Below are positions 52,895-62,144 of a DNA stretch of 64,000 nt, one piece after another; positions within the stretch are counted from its first letter, which is position 1, and the number at the start of each line of letters is the position of its first letter. The stretch is from positions 124,001-188,000 of the forward strand of contig CP141729.1 in the NCBI GenBank assembly GCA_035621215.1, read 5' to 3'. The notes below the pieces were generated by a model. It ran no database searches, was not told the DNA's origin, and saw nothing but the letters and a program-made list of their open reading frames with translations. A program made the position numbers and the translations under genes. The DNA is from Oscillospiraceae bacterium MB08-C2-2. GTDB taxonomy: Bacteria > Bacillota > Clostridia > Oscillospirales > Ruminococcaceae.

Positions 52895-53996
52895 TAAAGG
52901 AAAAATCACAGGCGCACAATTTTTGTTTGCCGTTATCTGCTTTATTCAGTCCTCTTTTTTGTTAATCTCTCACTTTGTGGTTTTGGTTCAGCAGGATGCA
53001 TGGCTCACAGTGTTGCTGGGGTTTTTATTCACGATGCCGCAGATGCTGGTGTTTTTGGGGCTGATGAAAAGTTTTCCAGGGAAAAACCTCATTGAGATCA
53101 ATGATCTTGTGTTAGGCAAATGGGTGGGCAAGATCTTTTCCGGTCTTTATATCTTTTTCTTCATCACCCTGATGTCACTGAATTTAAGGGATATGGGGGA
53201 TTTTGTTCAGAAAACAATCATGCCCAGAACACCGGAATATGTTACAATCATTCTTTTTATTTTGGTTTGCGCATGGTCGGCCCGAAATGGTGTGGAGGTA
53301 GTAGCACGTTACAGTGTGCTCTTTACCCTCATTTCCTTTGTGGTTTTGCTTATTGCTACTGCGCTCAATGTCAATATTATGAGTTGGGAGAATTTTCTGC
53401 CCATATTAAGGCAGCCGCTTAAAAGCTATGTGCAGGGGGCGCATATTGTTTCCACAATTCCATTGGGGGAATTGATTATTTTTCTGATGATAGCCCCTAA
53501 TGTGCAATCGCCGCCCAAAAAAGTGAGAAAATATCTTTTTTTAGGTCTTGTACTCGGGGTCAGTAACTTATTGCTCATTATTTTGCAGGATACAGCTATT
53601 TTAGGCAATGCTATTGTGCTGTTTGCACTGCCTCCCTTCGAAGCCTTTCGGATGACAGCCATCAGCCCCGCATTGAGCCGCATGGAGATTCTCTTTGCCG
53701 TTTCGCTGATTATACTCATGTTTTTCAAAATCGGCCTGCTCCATTATGTTACAACATCGGCTTTGGCACAAACCACCGGTATGCGGGAATTTAAGCATCT
53801 GGCTTTAGCCGTGGGGACCATTGGCGTTGTTTATGCCCTGTCGGTTTACAGCTCCACTTTGGAGCATATGCAGTCGGCAAGCAAGCAGGTTCCTTTTTTG
53901 TGGCTGCTGTTTGAGTTGATCCTGCCGCTTATTACTTTAATCTGTGCAAAAGTTAGAGGGCTTTCCCAACCTCAAGGGAAGGCGGCCTTGGAATGA
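52884..53996 (+). CDS. gerAB: Spore germination protein GerAB family (subunit B, germinant-binding)
   Basis: 370 residues with ten membrane helices of the APC-transporter fold. GKITGAQFLFAVICFIQSSFLL at the start and WSARNGVEVVARYSVLFTLISFVVLL in the middle are typical. GerAB subunits bind the amino-acid or other germinant. It overlaps gerAC by 11 bases, with GAGGTG upstream of the ATG. The order A-C-B differs from the Bacillus gerA order A-B-C. Confidence 0.92.
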   Translation: MQLDKGKITGAQFLFAVICFIQSSFLLISHFVVLVQQDAWLTVLLGFLFTMPQMLVFLGLMKSFPGKNLIEINDLVLGKWVGKIFSGLYIFFFITLMSLNLRDMGDFVQKTIMPRTPEYVTIILFILVCAWSARNGVEVVARYSVLFTLISFVVLLIATALNVNIMSWENFLPILRQPLKSYVQGAHIVSTIPLGELIIFLMIAPNVQSPPKKVRKYLFLGLVLGVSNLLLIILQDTAILGNAIVLFALPPFEAFRMTAISPALSRMEILFAVSLIILMFFKIGLLHYVTTSALAQTTGMREFKHLALAVGTIGVVYALSVYSSTLEHMQSASKQVPFLWLLFELILPLITLICAKVRGLSQPQGKAALE

Positions 53997-54205
53997 TACT
54001 TTTATTTATTATTTTTGCGGTTATTGCCATGATCGACTTTGTGCCGCTGCTCAAAGAAAAGAGTCGGCGAGATGCTGTGATTACCGGAATTGTGCTGTGT
54101 TCCGGGCTGGTTTTGTCCGTGCTTTATGCCCTTGGTGTGGAGCTTCCAAGCCCTATTGTAATAATGGAACGTTTTTTGCGGGATAACCTGAAAATAGGAT
54201 ATTGA
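53993..54205 (+). CDS. Small two-helix membrane protein of the germinant-receptor operon (GerD-subunit-like)
   Basis: 70 residues with two membrane helices (MILLFIIFAVIAMIDFVPLL and ITGIVLCSGLVLSVLYALGV). It overlaps gerAB by four bases (ATGA), so it is translated with it. Small two-helix D proteins are known in several gerA-type operons and tune receptor activity. Assignment rests on size, topology and position. Confidence 0.7.
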   Translation: MILLFIIFAVIAMIDFVPLLKEKSRRDAVITGIVLCSGLVLSVLYALGVELPSPIVIMERFLRDNLKIGY

Positions 54206-54250
54206 AAAAAGCAGAACCGGGAAGGATAACCCCTCTCGGTTCTGCTTTTT
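54205..54250. terminator. Bidirectional terminator between the ger and dapL operons
   Basis: AAAAAGCAGAACCG pairs with CGGTTCTGCTTTTT. It ends the plus-strand ger operon directly at its stop codon and has a T tail on the minus strand as well, where it would end the dapL transcript. Confidence 0.88.
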
Positions 54251-54344
54251 GGTCTGTTCAATATTCGTTTTTACCCAAGCTATGCAACTACAGTCTCGCT
54301 TATGTATGCATTTGCATATTGCCCGGGGAACTCCTTAAACCGCC

Positions 54345-55520
54345 TTATAGAGCCGCAAAACGCTCCATTGCTTCCTGCGTTTTTTCTTTACTGCCAAAAG
54401 CGGTGAGACGGAAAAATCTTTCACCGTTTTTGCCGAAACCGGCTCCGGGGGTTCCCACCAAACCGGCTGTGGTCAGTAAGTAATCAAAATAATCCCAAGA
54501 GGTCATTCCGCCCGGACATTGCAGCCAGATATAGGGGGAATTCTCGCCGCCCACAAAGGAAATCCCCTTGCGCCGCATGGTGGCGGCAATCAGGCGGGCA
54601 TTTTCCATATAGTAGGCGATGGCACGCTCCGACTGAAGCTGCCCCTCTGGGGTGAATACAGCGGCTGCACCTCTTTGAACAACATAAGGCACGCCATTGA
54701 ATTTGGTGGTCTGGCGGCGAAGCCACATTTTGTTCAGCTTGATGCCGTCAAATTCCAGTTCCATGGGCAGGATGGTATAGCCGCAGCGGGTGCCGGTAAA
54801 CCCGGCGGTTTTGGAAAAGGAGCAGAATTCAATGGCGCATTTTTTGGCTCCCGGAATCTCATAAATGCTGCGGGGGAGAAAATCATCCTGAATAAAGGCT
54901 TCATAAGCCGCATCAAAGAGGATAACGGCACCCTGCTCCAGCGCATAATCCACCCACTGCCTGAGCATATCGTGGCTGTAGACTGCACCGGTGGGGTTGT
55001 TGGGGGAGCAGAGATAGATGATATCCGCCTGCACCGAGGGTTCCGGCAGGGGCAGAAAGCCGTTTTCCATATTGGCGTTCATGAAAAGGATTTTGCGCCC
55101 GGCCATAATGTTGGTATCCATGTAAACAGGGTAGACCGGATCGGGAATCAGCACAGTGTTATCGGTGCTGAAAATATCCAGAATGTTGCCCAGATCGCTT
55201 TTGGCGCCATCGCTGACAAAGACCTCGTCTTCCTCCAGCGTCACCTCTCTGCGGGTATAATATTTGCAGATGGATGCTTTGAGGAAGCCATAGCCCTGCT
55301 CAGGCCCATAGCCGTGGAAGCTCTGGGAAAGGCCCATTTCATCAACAGCATTGTGGAGCGCCCCCACAACGGCATCGCACAGAGGCAGGGTCACATCCCC
55401 GATTCCCAGCCGGATAATATCTGACTGAGGATTGGCCTGCTGGTAAGCGGCTACTTTCTTGGAGATGGAGGAAAACAGATAGCTTTCCTCAAGAGCTTGA
55501 TAATGAGTATTTATTTTCAT
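54345..55520 (-). CDS. dapL: LL-diaminopimelate aminotransferase
   Basis: 391 residues, PLP fold type I. It converts tetrahydrodipicolinate to LL-diaminopimelate in one step. Visible motifs: RLGIGDVTLPLCDAVVGAL, SFHGYGPEQGYGFLK, SDGAKSDLGNI, DPVYPVYMDTNIMAGR, CSPNNPTGAVY and the Schiff-base Lys in FSKTAGFTGTRCGY. ATG at 55520 follows GGAGG by 8 bases, with the ribosome site inside the end of the upstream nadE. It is the last gene of the nitrogen cluster and works with DapF in the same operon. Confidence 0.94.
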   Translation of the reverse strand: MKINTHYQALEESYLFSSISKKVAAYQQANPQSDIIRLGIGDVTLPLCDAVVGALHNAVDEMGLSQSFHGYGPEQGYGFLKASICKYYTRREVTLEEDEVFVSDGAKSDLGNILDIFSTDNTVLIPDPVYPVYMDTNIMAGRKILFMNANMENGFLPLPEPSVQADIIYLCSPNNPTGAVYSHDMLRQWVDYALEQGAVILFDAAYEAFIQDDFLPRSIYEIPGAKKCAIEFCSFSKTAGFTGTRCGYTILPMELEFDGIKLNKMWLRRQTTKFNGVPYVVQRGAAAVFTPEGQLQSERAIAYYMENARLIAATMRRKGISFVGGENSPYIWLQCPGGMTSWDYFDYLLTTAGLVGTPGAGFGKNGERFFRLTAFGSKEKTQEAMERFAAL

Positions 55521-55524
55521 GCAG

Positions 55525-56277
55525 TTATCCTCCGTAGACCGGAGGCATCCGGCGTTTGTGCTCACTTTTCTTGTGGAACTCATCGATCAGCTTCTGGTCG
55601 GCCTCATCCGCTTCGCCCCTAAGGAGAAACTGATCAATACGGGCGTAGGTGATGCCCATTTCCTGCTCATCGGTCTGGCCCTCATAGAGAGCGGCCGAGG
55701 GCTTTTTCTCCAAAATGGCTTTGGGAGCGTTCAGAAAGGCCAAAAACTCATAAACTTCAGTAACGGTCAGATCAGCGATGGGGTTAAAATCAAAGGCGCC
55801 GTCTCCCCACTTGGTGAAGTAGCCCATATAACCCTCGCTGGCGTTGCCGGTTCCGGCTACCAAGGCGTTTTCACTGGCTGCGGCGGCATAAAGGGTGGCC
55901 ATGCGCAGGCGGGGGGCCATATTAAAGACCGCCGCAGGGGTGAGCCCAAGCTGCCGGTGCAGCAGATCAAGGAATTCTGCCTTAATTTCGGTCAGGTCAA
56001 AGGTTTTGGTTGTGATGGAGAACTGCTCCGCAACCGACAGCGCATCCTGCAAATCCTCGTTAAAATTCCGCTTGGAGCCGCAGGGCATTTGAATGCCGAT
56101 GGTGTTTTCACAGGCAGTCTTGCACAGGATACCCACAAGGGCACTGTCTTTACCGCCGCTGTTGCCGTAAACAATACCGGCGGCACCGCTTTCAGCCAAC
56201 ACTTTCTGGATAAAAGCGGTTCTCTTTTCCAGTTCTTCGGCGTAGTTTCTTTTTTTTGCATGTTCAATGGGTTTCAT
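55525..56277 (-). CDS. nadE: NAD+ synthase, short ammonia-dependent type
   Basis: 250 residues. The N-type ATP-pyrophosphatase P-loop reads YGNSGGKDSALVGIL, followed by NMAPRLRMATLYAAAASENALVAGTGN and YFTKWGDGAFDFNPIADLTVTEVYEFL. It adenylates deamido-NAD+ and adds ammonia. It has no glutaminase domain. Its ATG overlaps the carB-dapF stop by four bases, and dapL follows. The window has a second nadE at 24.2-26.0 kb. Confidence 0.92.
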   Translation of the reverse strand: MKPIEHAKKRNYAEELEKRTAFIQKVLAESGAAGIVYGNSGGKDSALVGILCKTACENTIGIQMPCGSKRNFNEDLQDALSVAEQFSITTKTFDLTEIKAEFLDLLHRQLGLTPAAVFNMAPRLRMATLYAAAASENALVAGTGNASEGYMGYFTKWGDGAFDFNPIADLTVTEVYEFLAFLNAPKAILEKKPSAALYEGQTDEQEMGITYARIDQFLLRGEADEADQKLIDEFHKKSEHKRRMPPVYGG

Positions 56278-57113
56278 ATTTCCACCGTCCCTTCAAATAC
56301 AGTTTGTGCCTTTCCAGTCATAAATACTCCATCGTCGGTATAACGAATGACCAGATCACCGCCCTTTAGCTTGACTGTTACATCGGTATCCTTCCCGCAA
56401 TAACCATTCAGTACCGCTGCTACAACGGCAGCGCAGGCACCGGTGCCGCAGGCCCATGTTTCGCCGCTGCCACGCTCCCATACCCGCATCAGCAGCGTGT
56501 GAGAATCAATCACCCGGATAAACTCTGTGTTGACCCGCTGGGGGAAGAGAGTGTGGCTCTCAAATACAGGGCCTATTTTCTCCAGCTCCAGACCATCGGG
56601 GTAATCGCAGAAGACCACACAGTGGGGATTTCCCATGGAAACACAGGTGATGTTATACTCCTGACCGCCGATTTCCACAGGGCGGCTGACAACTGTTTCA
56701 CCCTCCAGCAAAACTGGGATTTCAGTAGGCTCCAGCCGGGGCACACCCATATCCACAGTCACGGAATCCACCTTGTCGTTTTGCAGGTGCAGATCAAGGG
56801 TTTTAATGCCGCTGAGGGTTTCAATCTTTAGGATTTTCTTCTTGCGGATGTCGTTTTCATAGAGATATTTACCCACACAGCGAATGGCGTTGCCGCACAT
56901 GTTACCCTCGCTGCCATCCAGATTGAACATACGCATCTGAGCATCCGCCGTTTCGGAGGGGCAGATGAGCACCACCCCATCCCCGCCGATACCGAAATGC
57001 CGGTCGGAAAGGGAAACGCTCAGAGATTCCGGGCTGGTTATCTTCTGCTCAAAGCAGTTGAAATAGATATAATCGTTGCCGCAGCCCTGCATTTTGGTGA
57101 AGGAAAGCTTCAT
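56274..57113 (-). CDS. dapF: Diaminopimelate epimerase (internal start within the carB frame)
   Basis: 279 residues, the normal DapF length, starting at the ATG complementary to 57111-57113 with AGGAG 7 bases upstream, so it has its own ribosome site inside the carB frame. The two catalytic Cys are in NMCGNAIRC and WACGTGACA; FTKMQGCGNDYIYFNC and GIGGDGVVL are also typical. It converts LL- to meso-diaminopimelate. It acts right after DapL, encoded two genes downstream. Confidence 0.93.
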   Translation of the reverse strand: MKLSFTKMQGCGNDYIYFNCFEQKITSPESLSVSLSDRHFGIGGDGVVLICPSETADAQMRMFNLDGSEGNMCGNAIRCVGKYLYENDIRKKKILKIETLSGIKTLDLHLQNDKVDSVTVDMGVPRLEPTEIPVLLEGETVVSRPVEIGGQEYNITCVSMGNPHCVVFCDYPDGLELEKIGPVFESHTLFPQRVNTEFIRVIDSHTLLMRVWERGSGETWACGTGACAAVVAAVLNGYCGKDTDVTVKLKGGDLVIRYTDDGVFMTGKAQTVFEGTVEI

Positions 57114-60100
57114 TTTCTCACTCCTCATATGATTAATATCCACCAGCTCAGTGCTGTAGGGGGTATAGCGCCCCATAAGGCAGCGGGCAAGAGCATTGGC
57201 GGTATCCACTGAGGTCAGGCAGGGAATCGCCCGCTCTACAGCCGCGCGGCGTATTTTCACACTGTCCCGGGCCGGGTCACGGCCCTTGGAGGAGGTGGAG
57301 ATAATATAGCTGATTTTCCCGCTTTCCAGCAGGGTCATGGTGTTCTCCGAGCACTGGTGAATTTTCTTCACCGGCTCTGCTTTCAGCCCTGCCTTGTGCA
57401 GAAGCTGGGCTGTGCCCTCGGTGGCATACAGCGAAAAGCCCATGTCTGCGTATTTCTTGGCGGCATCCACAATTTCCGGTTTGTCGGAATCCCGGACACT
57501 GATAAACACGCCGCCGCCCTTTTTCATTTGGTAACCTGCTGCAATGAGGCCTTTATAGAGGGCTTCATCCAGCGTTTTGCCGATGCCCAGCACTTCACCG
57601 GTGGATTTCATTTCCGGCCCCAGCTGCACATCCAGCTTGGGCAGCTTCTCAAAGGAGAAGATCGGCACCTTGACCGCCACATAGGGGGGGACAGGATAAA
57701 GCCCGGTGCCAAAGCCCATATCCGCCAGCTTTTCACCCAGCATGGCTCTCGTTGCTAAATCCACCATGGGAACCCCGGTCACCTTGCTGATATAGGGGAT
57801 GGTTCGGGAGGCACGGGGGTTCACCTCAATTACATAGATTTTGCCGTGGAAAATAACATACTGGATGTTCACAAGGCCCTTGGTGTTCAGCGCCAGAGCC
57901 AGCTTCCGGGTGTTTTCCACCAGCTGCTCAATCAGCTCACCGGGGACATTCCATGCAGGATAAACGGCGATGGAATCCCCTGAATGAACACCCGCCCGCT
58001 CGATGTGCTCCATAATGCCGGGGATGAGAATTTCCTCCCCATCGCAGATGGCATCCACCTCCACCTCGGCTCCCATCAGGTACTGATCGATGAGCACCGG
58101 GCTGTCGATGCCTTTTTCCAGTATAATGGCCATATATTCCCGGATATCTTCGGGAGAAAAGGCAATGATCATATTCTGCCCACCCAGCACATAGGAGGGG
58201 CGTAGCAGCACCGGGTAGCCCAATGTTTCGGCCACGTCCAGTGCCTGCTGGGTGGAGAGCACACCGCTGCCCCGGGGCCGGGGGATAGACAAATCTTCCA
58301 GAAGGGCATCAAAGCGCTCCCGGTTTTCCGCCATATCAATGCTGTCGGCCGTGGTGCCTAGAATCAGCACACCCTGCTCCTCTAAAAACCGGGTCAGCTT
58401 AATGGCGGTCTGCCCGCCGAAGGCCACCACCACGCCATAGGGCTTTTCGGTGGCAATAACCTGCATCACATCTTCGGGGTAGAGTGGCTCAAAATAGAGT
58501 CGGTCAGCGGTATCAAAGTCGGTGGAGACCGTTTCTGGGTTGTTGTTGATGATAGCCACCTGAAACCCGGCTTTTTTCAGTGCCCATGCGCAGTGAACGC
58601 TGGCATAGTCAAATTCAATACCCTGCCCGATGCGGATAGGCCCCGAGCCAAGGACGATAACAGTTTCTCGGGTATCCTGCCGCTCTGCAAGCAGCTGCGC
58701 CGCTTCGTTTTCCACGCCATAGGCGCTGTAAAAATAGGGGGTTTGGGCGGCAAATTCCCCGGCGCAGGTATCCACCATCTGGAAAGAGGCGGCCATAGAC
58801 TGGGGGAGTTCCCGTCCGCTGAGGCGGTGGATGACCCGGTCTGGGTAGCCCAGCTTCTTGGCGGTTTCATACAGCTTGGGTGTAAGCGGCTCTTTTTCCA
58901 GCCGCTTTTCCAGCTCCCGAAGATTCAGGAGCTTGGAAAGGAACCAATGGTCAATCATGGTGATGCTGTGGATTTCCTCACAGGAAATGCCTCGGAGCAA
59001 GGCTTCATACACCACAAAAAGCCGCTGATCCGAGCAGTGGTGAAGCAGCTTGGCGATTTCCTCAGTGCTCTTTTGCTCAAGGGAAGAGAGGCGCAGACTA
59101 TCCTGTGAGATTTCCGCACCACGCACCGCCTTCATCAAAGCCTGCTCAAAGGTTTTGCCCATAGCCATAACCTCGCCGGTGGCCTTCATCTGGGTGCCAA
59201 GGGTGCGGGTGGCGTAAACAAATTTATCAAAGGGCCAGCGGGGCAGCTTAACCACCACATAATCCAGTGCCGGTTCAAAGCAGGCTTGGGTTTTGCCGGT
59301 GACCGCATTGGGAATTTCATCCAGCGTATAGCCGATGGCAATTTTAGCCGCTACCTTGGCAATGGGATAACCCGTAGCCTTTGAGGCCAGCGCCGAGGAG
59401 CGGGAAACACGGGGGTTCACCTCAATGACACCGTATTCAAAGCTGTCTGGGTCAAGGGTGAATTGGCAGTTGCATCCGCCTTCAATCCCCATAACGGTGA
59501 TGATATCCAAGGCCGCCGAGCGGAGCATCTGGTATTCTTTATCCGAAAGGGTAACCGCCGGGGCAATGACAATGCTGTCTCCAGTATGAACGCCCACAGG
59601 GTCAAAGTTTTCCATGCTGCAAACGGTGATCACGTTTCCAGCACTGTCCCGCATGACTTCAAACTCAATTTCTTTTTGGCCTGCTACACTTTTTTCCACC
59701 AAAATCTGATGAATGGGGGAAAGACGCAGACCGCTTTCGGCAATGACTTCCAGCTCAGTGGGGCTTTCGGCAATGCCGCCGCCGCTGCCGCCCATAGTAA
59801 AGGCAGGGCGGACAATCACCGGGTAACCCATTTTTTGCCCAAAGGCAAGGGCGTCCGCTATGGTATGCACCACAAGGGAGGGAATAACCGGTTGGCCGAT
59901 GGCTTCCATGGCATCTTTAAAAAGCTGGCGATCCTCGGCCTTGTCGATGGTTTCAGGGCTTGCTCCCAGCAGTTTAACCCCATGAGTTTCCAGAAAGCCT
60001 TCTTTGGCCAACTGCATGGAAAGGGTCAGGCCGGTCTGGCCGCCTAAGGTGGAAAGCAAGCTATCCGGTTTTTCGATCTCGATGATCCGCTTGACTGTAT

Positions 60101-60314
60101 CCAAGGTCAGCGGCTCAATATAAATCTGGTCGGCCATGGCATTATCGGTCATGATGGTGGCCGGGTTGGAGTTGATGAGCACAACCTCAAGCCCCTCTTC
60201 CTTCAGCGCACGGCAGGCTTGGGTGCCCGCATAGTCAAATTCCGCCGCCTGACCGATGACAATAGGCCCCGAGCCGATGACCAGCACTTTGTGAATATCC
60301 TGTCTCAGTGGCAT
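56274..60314 (-). CDS. carB: Carbamoyl-phosphate synthase large subunit joined in frame to diaminopimelate epimerase
   Basis: A single frame of 1346 residues. Residues 1-1067 are CarB: two ATP-grasp halves (KVLVIGSGPIVIGQAAEFDYAGTQ and TVIVLGSGPIRIGQGIEFDYA-type starts, ESxxNxxMGGSGGG-type PAFTMGGSGGGIAES, PSYVLGGQNM) and an MGS-like regulatory C-domain (FISVRDSDKPEIVDAAKKY). Residues 1068-1346 are DapF. No stop codon separates them. CarB makes carbamoyl phosphate with CarA. The start at 60314 is taken because AAAGGA lies 12 bases upstream. Whether a fused protein is made, or DapF is only translated from its own site, cannot be told from sequence. Confidence 0.9.
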   Translation of the reverse strand: MPLRQDIHKVLVIGSGPIVIGQAAEFDYAGTQACRALKEEGLEVVLINSNPATIMTDNAMADQIYIEPLTLDTVKRIIEIEKPDSLLSTLGGQTGLTLSMQLAKEGFLETHGVKLLGASPETIDKAEDRQLFKDAMEAIGQPVIPSLVVHTIADALAFGQKMGYPVIVRPAFTMGGSGGGIAESPTELEVIAESGLRLSPIHQILVEKSVAGQKEIEFEVMRDSAGNVITVCSMENFDPVGVHTGDSIVIAPAVTLSDKEYQMLRSAALDIITVMGIEGGCNCQFTLDPDSFEYGVIEVNPRVSRSSALASKATGYPIAKVAAKIAIGYTLDEIPNAVTGKTQACFEPALDYVVVKLPRWPFDKFVYATRTLGTQMKATGEVMAMGKTFEQALMKAVRGAEISQDSLRLSSLEQKSTEEIAKLLHHCSDQRLFVVYEALLRGISCEEIHSITMIDHWFLSKLLNLRELEKRLEKEPLTPKLYETAKKLGYPDRVIHRLSGRELPQSMAASFQMVDTCAGEFAAQTPYFYSAYGVENEAAQLLAERQDTRETVIVLGSGPIRIGQGIEFDYASVHCAWALKKAGFQVAIINNNPETVSTDFDTADRLYFEPLYPEDVMQVIATEKPYGVVVAFGGQTAIKLTRFLEEQGVLILGTTADSIDMAENRERFDALLEDLSIPRPRGSGVLSTQQALDVAETLGYPVLLRPSYVLGGQNMIIAFSPEDIREYMAIILEKGIDSPVLIDQYLMGAEVEVDAICDGEEILIPGIMEHIERAGVHSGDSIAVYPAWNVPGELIEQLVENTRKLALALNTKGLVNIQYVIFHGKIYVIEVNPRASRTIPYISKVTGVPMVDLATRAMLGEKLADMGFGTGLYPVPPYVAVKVPIFSFEKLPKLDVQLGPEMKSTGEVLGIGKTLDEALYKGLIAAGYQMKKGGGVFISVRDSDKPEIVDAAKKYADMGFSLYATEGTAQLLHKAGLKAEPVKKIHQCSENTMTLLESGKISYIISTSSKGRDPARDSVKIRRAAVERAIPCLTSVDTANALARCLMGRYTPYSTELVDINHMRSEKMKLSFTKMQGCGNDYIYFNCFEQKITSPESLSVSLSDRHFGIGGDGVVLICPSETADAQMRMFNLDGSEGNMCGNAIRCVGKYLYENDIRKKKILKIETLSGIKTLDLHLQNDKVDSVTVDMGVPRLEPTEIPVLLEGETVVSRPVEIGGQEYNITCVSMGNPHCVVFCDYPDGLELEKIGPVFESHTLFPQRVNTEFIRVIDSHTLLMRVWERGSGETWACGTGACAAVVAAVLNGYCGKDTDVTVKLKGGDLVIRYTDDGVFMTGKAQTVFEGTVEI

Positions 60315-60365
60315 AGTAAAAACCATTCCTTTCGGATTTGCTAGCAATGTTGAGAAGAATTGCTC

Positions 60366-61448
60366 CTAACGCAGGGTCTGCATATTTTCCACAAACCGGT
60401 CAAAGAGAAACCGGGTATCCTGCGGGCCGCCGCAGCCCTCCGGGTGAAACTGCACCGAAAAGGCGGGCATATCCTGATAATCGATGCCCTCACAGCTCCC
60501 GTCGTTGGCGTTGATCATGCTGACCCGGGCTGTGGAAGGCAAAGAATCGCCGACTACCGCATAGCCATGGTTCTGGCTGGTGATGTAAAGGCGACCGGTT
60601 TCCAGCGCCTTGACCGGCTGGTTGGTACCCCGGTGGCCATAGTGAAGCTTTTCGGTTTTGCCCCCTTGGGCAAGAGCCAGAAGCTGATGCCCCAAGCAGA
60701 TTCCGAATATGGGAATCCCAGCCTTGCAAACCTGCGCCAGCTCCCAGATCACACTTAAATTATCGGTGGGGTCTCCCGGCCCGTTGGAAAGCATAACGCC
60801 ATCGGGGTGAAGCTCCAAAATCGCCTGAGCGGTGGTGTTCCAAGGAACACGGGTTACCCGGCATCCCCTTGCCAAAAGCTCTCGGAGGATGCCCTCCTTG
60901 GCTCCGAAATCCCACAGAACCACATGAAAGCGTTCTTCCCCTTGGGGCTTGTGGGTGGATACAGTCTGGATACCGGCGTTGGGAACAGCATCGGCTACCC
61001 GGTAAGCGGCGGCCTGCACACTGTGCAAAGCGGCGCTTTCGGCACTTGCTGTGATTTTACCGTTCATAACGCCCTTTTCCCGGATCATCTTGGTCAGCGC
61101 CCGGGTATCAATGCCCCAAAGGCCGGGGATTCCCCAACCTTTTAAAAAAGTGTCAAGGGTTCCCTCCTGACGAAAATTGGAGGGAGCCTGACACCATTCA
61201 CCGACAATATAGCCCCTGCACCGGGGGGCATTGCTTTCAAAATCCGCAGGAATAATCCCGTAGTTCCCAATGAGCGGGAAGGTCTGAACGACAATTTGGC
61301 CGTAATAGCTGGGGTCTGTGAGCGTTTCTAGATAACCGGTCATGCCGGTGGTGAACACCACCTCACCAATGGTTTCCTTCCACGCACCAAAGGCTATCCC
61401 TTCAAAGACGGCACCGTTTTCTAATATCAGACAGGCTGCTTGCTGCAT
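60366..61448 (-). CDS. carA: Carbamoyl-phosphate synthase small subunit
   Basis: 360 residues. N-terminal CarA domain (CLILENGAVFEGIAFG, TGMTGYLETLTDPSYYGQIVV) and C-terminal class I glutamine amidotransferase with nucleophile Cys in IFGICLGHQLLALAQGG and the catalytic His in SVQFHPEGCGGP. It hydrolyses glutamine and passes ammonia to CarB. AAGGAG lies 7 bases before the ATG. carB follows after 51 bases; the ANTAR gene ends 11 bases upstream. Confidence 0.95.
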   Translation of the reverse strand: MQQAACLILENGAVFEGIAFGAWKETIGEVVFTTGMTGYLETLTDPSYYGQIVVQTFPLIGNYGIIPADFESNAPRCRGYIVGEWCQAPSNFRQEGTLDTFLKGWGIPGLWGIDTRALTKMIREKGVMNGKITASAESAALHSVQAAAYRVADAVPNAGIQTVSTHKPQGEERFHVVLWDFGAKEGILRELLARGCRVTRVPWNTTAQAILELHPDGVMLSNGPGDPTDNLSVIWELAQVCKAGIPIFGICLGHQLLALAQGGKTEKLHYGHRGTNQPVKALETGRLYITSQNHGYAVVGDSLPSTARVSMINANDGSCEGIDYQDMPAFSVQFHPEGCGGPQDTRFLFDRFVENMQTLR

Positions 61449-61459
61449 AAGGCTGCTCC

Positions 61460-62023
61460 TTACCCTTCGTAGGTTTTTAGTATTCCTTCGGCAATTTGCC
61501 GCTTGGTACGCCGCATATCCATGGCTTGCTTTTCGATATAGCGGTGAGCCTGCGGTTCTGTCATGCCGAGATATTGTATCAATGTATATTTTGCCCGGTC
61601 AATCAGGCGGATTTCCTCGATTTTGATCTGTAACTGAGAGCGCTGGCTTTCCAACCCTCGGAGCCGGCTGCTGGAGGCGTGAACCAAGCTCAGCGCCCGG
61701 TAAAAGAAAGGCTTGTGGATGGGCTTTTCTACCACAAAAACGCCGTATTCCTCCACGCGTGCCGAGATTTCCTCCACATATTGTGCCCGGGTCAGCAGCA
61801 GAACACCCGTTTGGTTGTTGGCGGCTGCCTCGATGGATAATTCAATACCATTTTCATCGGACAAAGGGGTGTTGATAACCGTAAGGTCATAAGGGATTTC
61901 AAGCAGCATTCTGCGTGCCTGTGCACCGCTGGATGCTGTTGCAATCTGATAACGGCCCTGAGACTGCAACAGCTCCACAATCAGTTCTGCTCCCTTGCCG
62001 GCCGTTATAAGCGCCCGTTCCAT
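61460..62023 (-). CDS. Response-regulator-like ANTAR antiterminator
   Basis: 187 residues. Residues ~1-115 form a receiver-like domain without a clear phospho-acceptor Asp cluster (SGAQARRMLLEIPYDLTVIN; NTPLSDENG). Residues ~125-187 are an ANTAR RNA-binding domain (RLIDRAKYTLIQYLGMTEPQAHRYIEKQAMDMRRTKRQIAEGIL). Such proteins prevent transcription termination by binding paired hairpins in nitrogen-related leaders. AAGGAGG lies 8 bases before the ATG at 62023. It lies between the glutamine synthetase-like gene and carA, so nitrogen-responsive control of this cluster is likely. Confidence 0.88.
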   Translation of the reverse strand: MERALITAGKGAELIVELLQSQGRYQIATASSGAQARRMLLEIPYDLTVINTPLSDENGIELSIEAAANNQTGVLLLTRAQYVEEISARVEEYGVFVVEKPIHKPFFYRALSLVHASSSRLRGLESQRSQLQIKIEEIRLIDRAKYTLIQYLGMTEPQAHRYIEKQAMDMRRTKRQIAEGILKTYEG

Positions 62024-62144
62024 CCACACACCCTCCTTTCCTCATAAGGATTCATCATACAAATCCCGGCTTTAAGACTGCCGCTGCCGGAATGCCATAC
62101 AATATGACTGCCTGTGCCCTTCACAGGGCAGTAACCAGAATTTG

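Noticed and set aside
54519-55424. 301-residue plus-strand frame opposite dapL
   Set aside because: Antisense shadow of a well-supported aminotransferase gene.
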